From Planctomycetaceae bacterium (GTDB taxonomy: Bacteria; Planctomycetota; Planctomycetia; Pirellulales; Thermoguttaceae): DNA of 6,455 nucleotides. The notes beneath the pieces are model-generated. The model did no database searches. It saw only the letters and a list, made by a program, of their open reading frames with translations, and was not told where the DNA came from. The translations under genes were made by a program, and so were the position numbers. Shown piece after piece: positions 5,812 to 6,455 of the stretch (position 1 is its first letter; each line of letters opens with the position of its first letter). The stretch is from NCBI GenBank assembly GCA_031288765.1, contig JAITQV010000417.1, positions 1-6,455 on the forward strand, given 5' to 3'.

Positions 5812-6455
5812 TTAAAGTCCGACAACTGTAATGGTTTTCCCATTAACTTTTTCTTTTTTCATATAGATTTTGCTATCCCATTTAATGCGGACACGGCGGT
5901 CAAAAATAACAAGCCAACCCTCATTACAACCATAAACATCCATATAACGAGCGGTTTGTTCCAGACCTTCCTCCAAATATTTTTTTCCATAACGAATTTT
6001 TAATTCGATAGGATATTTTTGGTTTTCGTATATTAAACAAAGATCAAGCCGACCCGTACCTGCCGCCATTTCACGAACAATTTGCCCGCCGCCGTTAAGA
6101 ACTCGTTGCAAAAATGCCATCAAAACAAGATGCGGCACCGCCTCTTTATAATCATAATGCTCAATCCACATCTCACTGTTTTCCCGCCAAAATTGCTGAA
6201 AATCACGCAACAAATAATCAACATCAATTTGTTCCCCCTGCAAATAACGCGGTAAATCATAAGGATATTCGGGTTTCGTTAAATAATATTGCGTGTTGGA
6301 CGATAACTTGCGGATAATGACTTCCGCATAAAACGGATTCGCAGGTTCGATCAGGGAATTGACTTCCCGAATAAGCCCTAAATCTCGTGTGTACAAAAAA
6401 TCGTCCGACTCCCTATCAACATACTCTTTACCCAAAATCATCGGCTCAATAACAC
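5812..6455 (-). CDS. C-terminal part of an ATPase-linked PD-(D/E)XK nuclease-like protein (5' end outside the window)
   Basis: The frame is open to the window edge, so this is the C-terminal ~214 residues of a longer protein; the ATG at 6441 (residue 1 below) is internal and has no ribosome binding site. The order YTRDLGLI (17-24), EPANPFYAEVIIRKL (32-46), FQQFWRENSEMWIEHYDYKEA (81-101) and FLQRVLNGGG (110-119) matches the C-terminal region of large bacterial proteins annotated as AAA-like ATP-binding proteins. The end carries a PD-(D/E)XK nuclease core: E124, G.GRLD with D133, then P-IELK with E146 and K148, followed by EQTARYMDVYG. The expected N-terminal P-loop ATPase domain is not in the window. 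The substrate and real role are unknown; members are often multi-copy in host-associated bacteria, and a defence or DNA-metabolism role is only inference. The RNA ligase gene follows after 50 bp on the same strand. Confidence 0.75.
   Translation of the reverse strand, partial: VIEPMILGKEYVDRESDDFLYTRDLGLIREVNSLIEPANPFYAEVIIRKLSSNTQYYLTKPEYPYDLPRYLQGEQIDVDYLLRDFQQFWRENSEMWIEHYDYKEAVPHLVLMAFLQRVLNGGGQIVREMAAGTGRLDLCLIYENQKYPIELKIRYGKKYLEEGLEQTARYMDVYGCNEGWLVIFDRRVRIKWDSKIYMKKEKVNGKTITVVGL

Overview
The window is AT-rich and looks like a chromosomal piece of a low-GC member of the Planctomycetota. The main lineage clue is the exported protein at 3067-4446, whose core (GFKG...NGNFGF.EGIN) resembles a beta-rich family I know only from planctomycetes of the Pirellula/Rhodopirellula type. 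The assignment rests on recalled family patterns, with no search run.

Layout from left to right. Bases 1-300 hold no convincing gene. They carry a multi-armed inverted-repeat element (143-295) whose 26-bp arms end in an A-tract and a T-tract. A small minus-strand coiled-coil gene (309-692) has a good ribosome binding site and a promoter with an operator-like palindrome. Its last third reads through a REP-like repeat and is probably not original protein. Next, also on the minus strand, is a PLP-dependent diaminopimelate decarboxylase (lysA, 881-2129). It is complete in content but split by a single extra base near 1674-1690. Bases 2398-2628 are eleven 21-bp tandem repeats, each itself a palindrome, so both strands stay open as heptapeptide repeats. 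The gene-poor stretch 2629-3066 has a nested inverted repeat and a small hairpin ahead of the planctomycete-type exported protein (plus strand). That gene ends at a strong bidirectional terminator (4542-4584), shared with the convergent minus-strand genes. These are an ATP-dependent RNA ligase of the Deinococcus DRB0094/Rnl5 type (4625-5761) and, 50 bp upstream of it, the C-terminal part of a protein ending in a PD-(D/E)XK nuclease-like domain (5812-6455, cut by the window edge).

Functionally the genes do not form one pathway. LysA makes lysine from meso-diaminopimelate (inactive as read unless the frameshift is an error). The exported protein is probably an envelope component. The nuclease-like protein and the RNA ligase are co-directional and may be co-transcribed. 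A joint RNA damage/repair role is possible but is inference only. The most unusual DNA features are the palindromic 21-bp array, the multi-arm element at 143-295, and the basic insertion in the RNA ligase.
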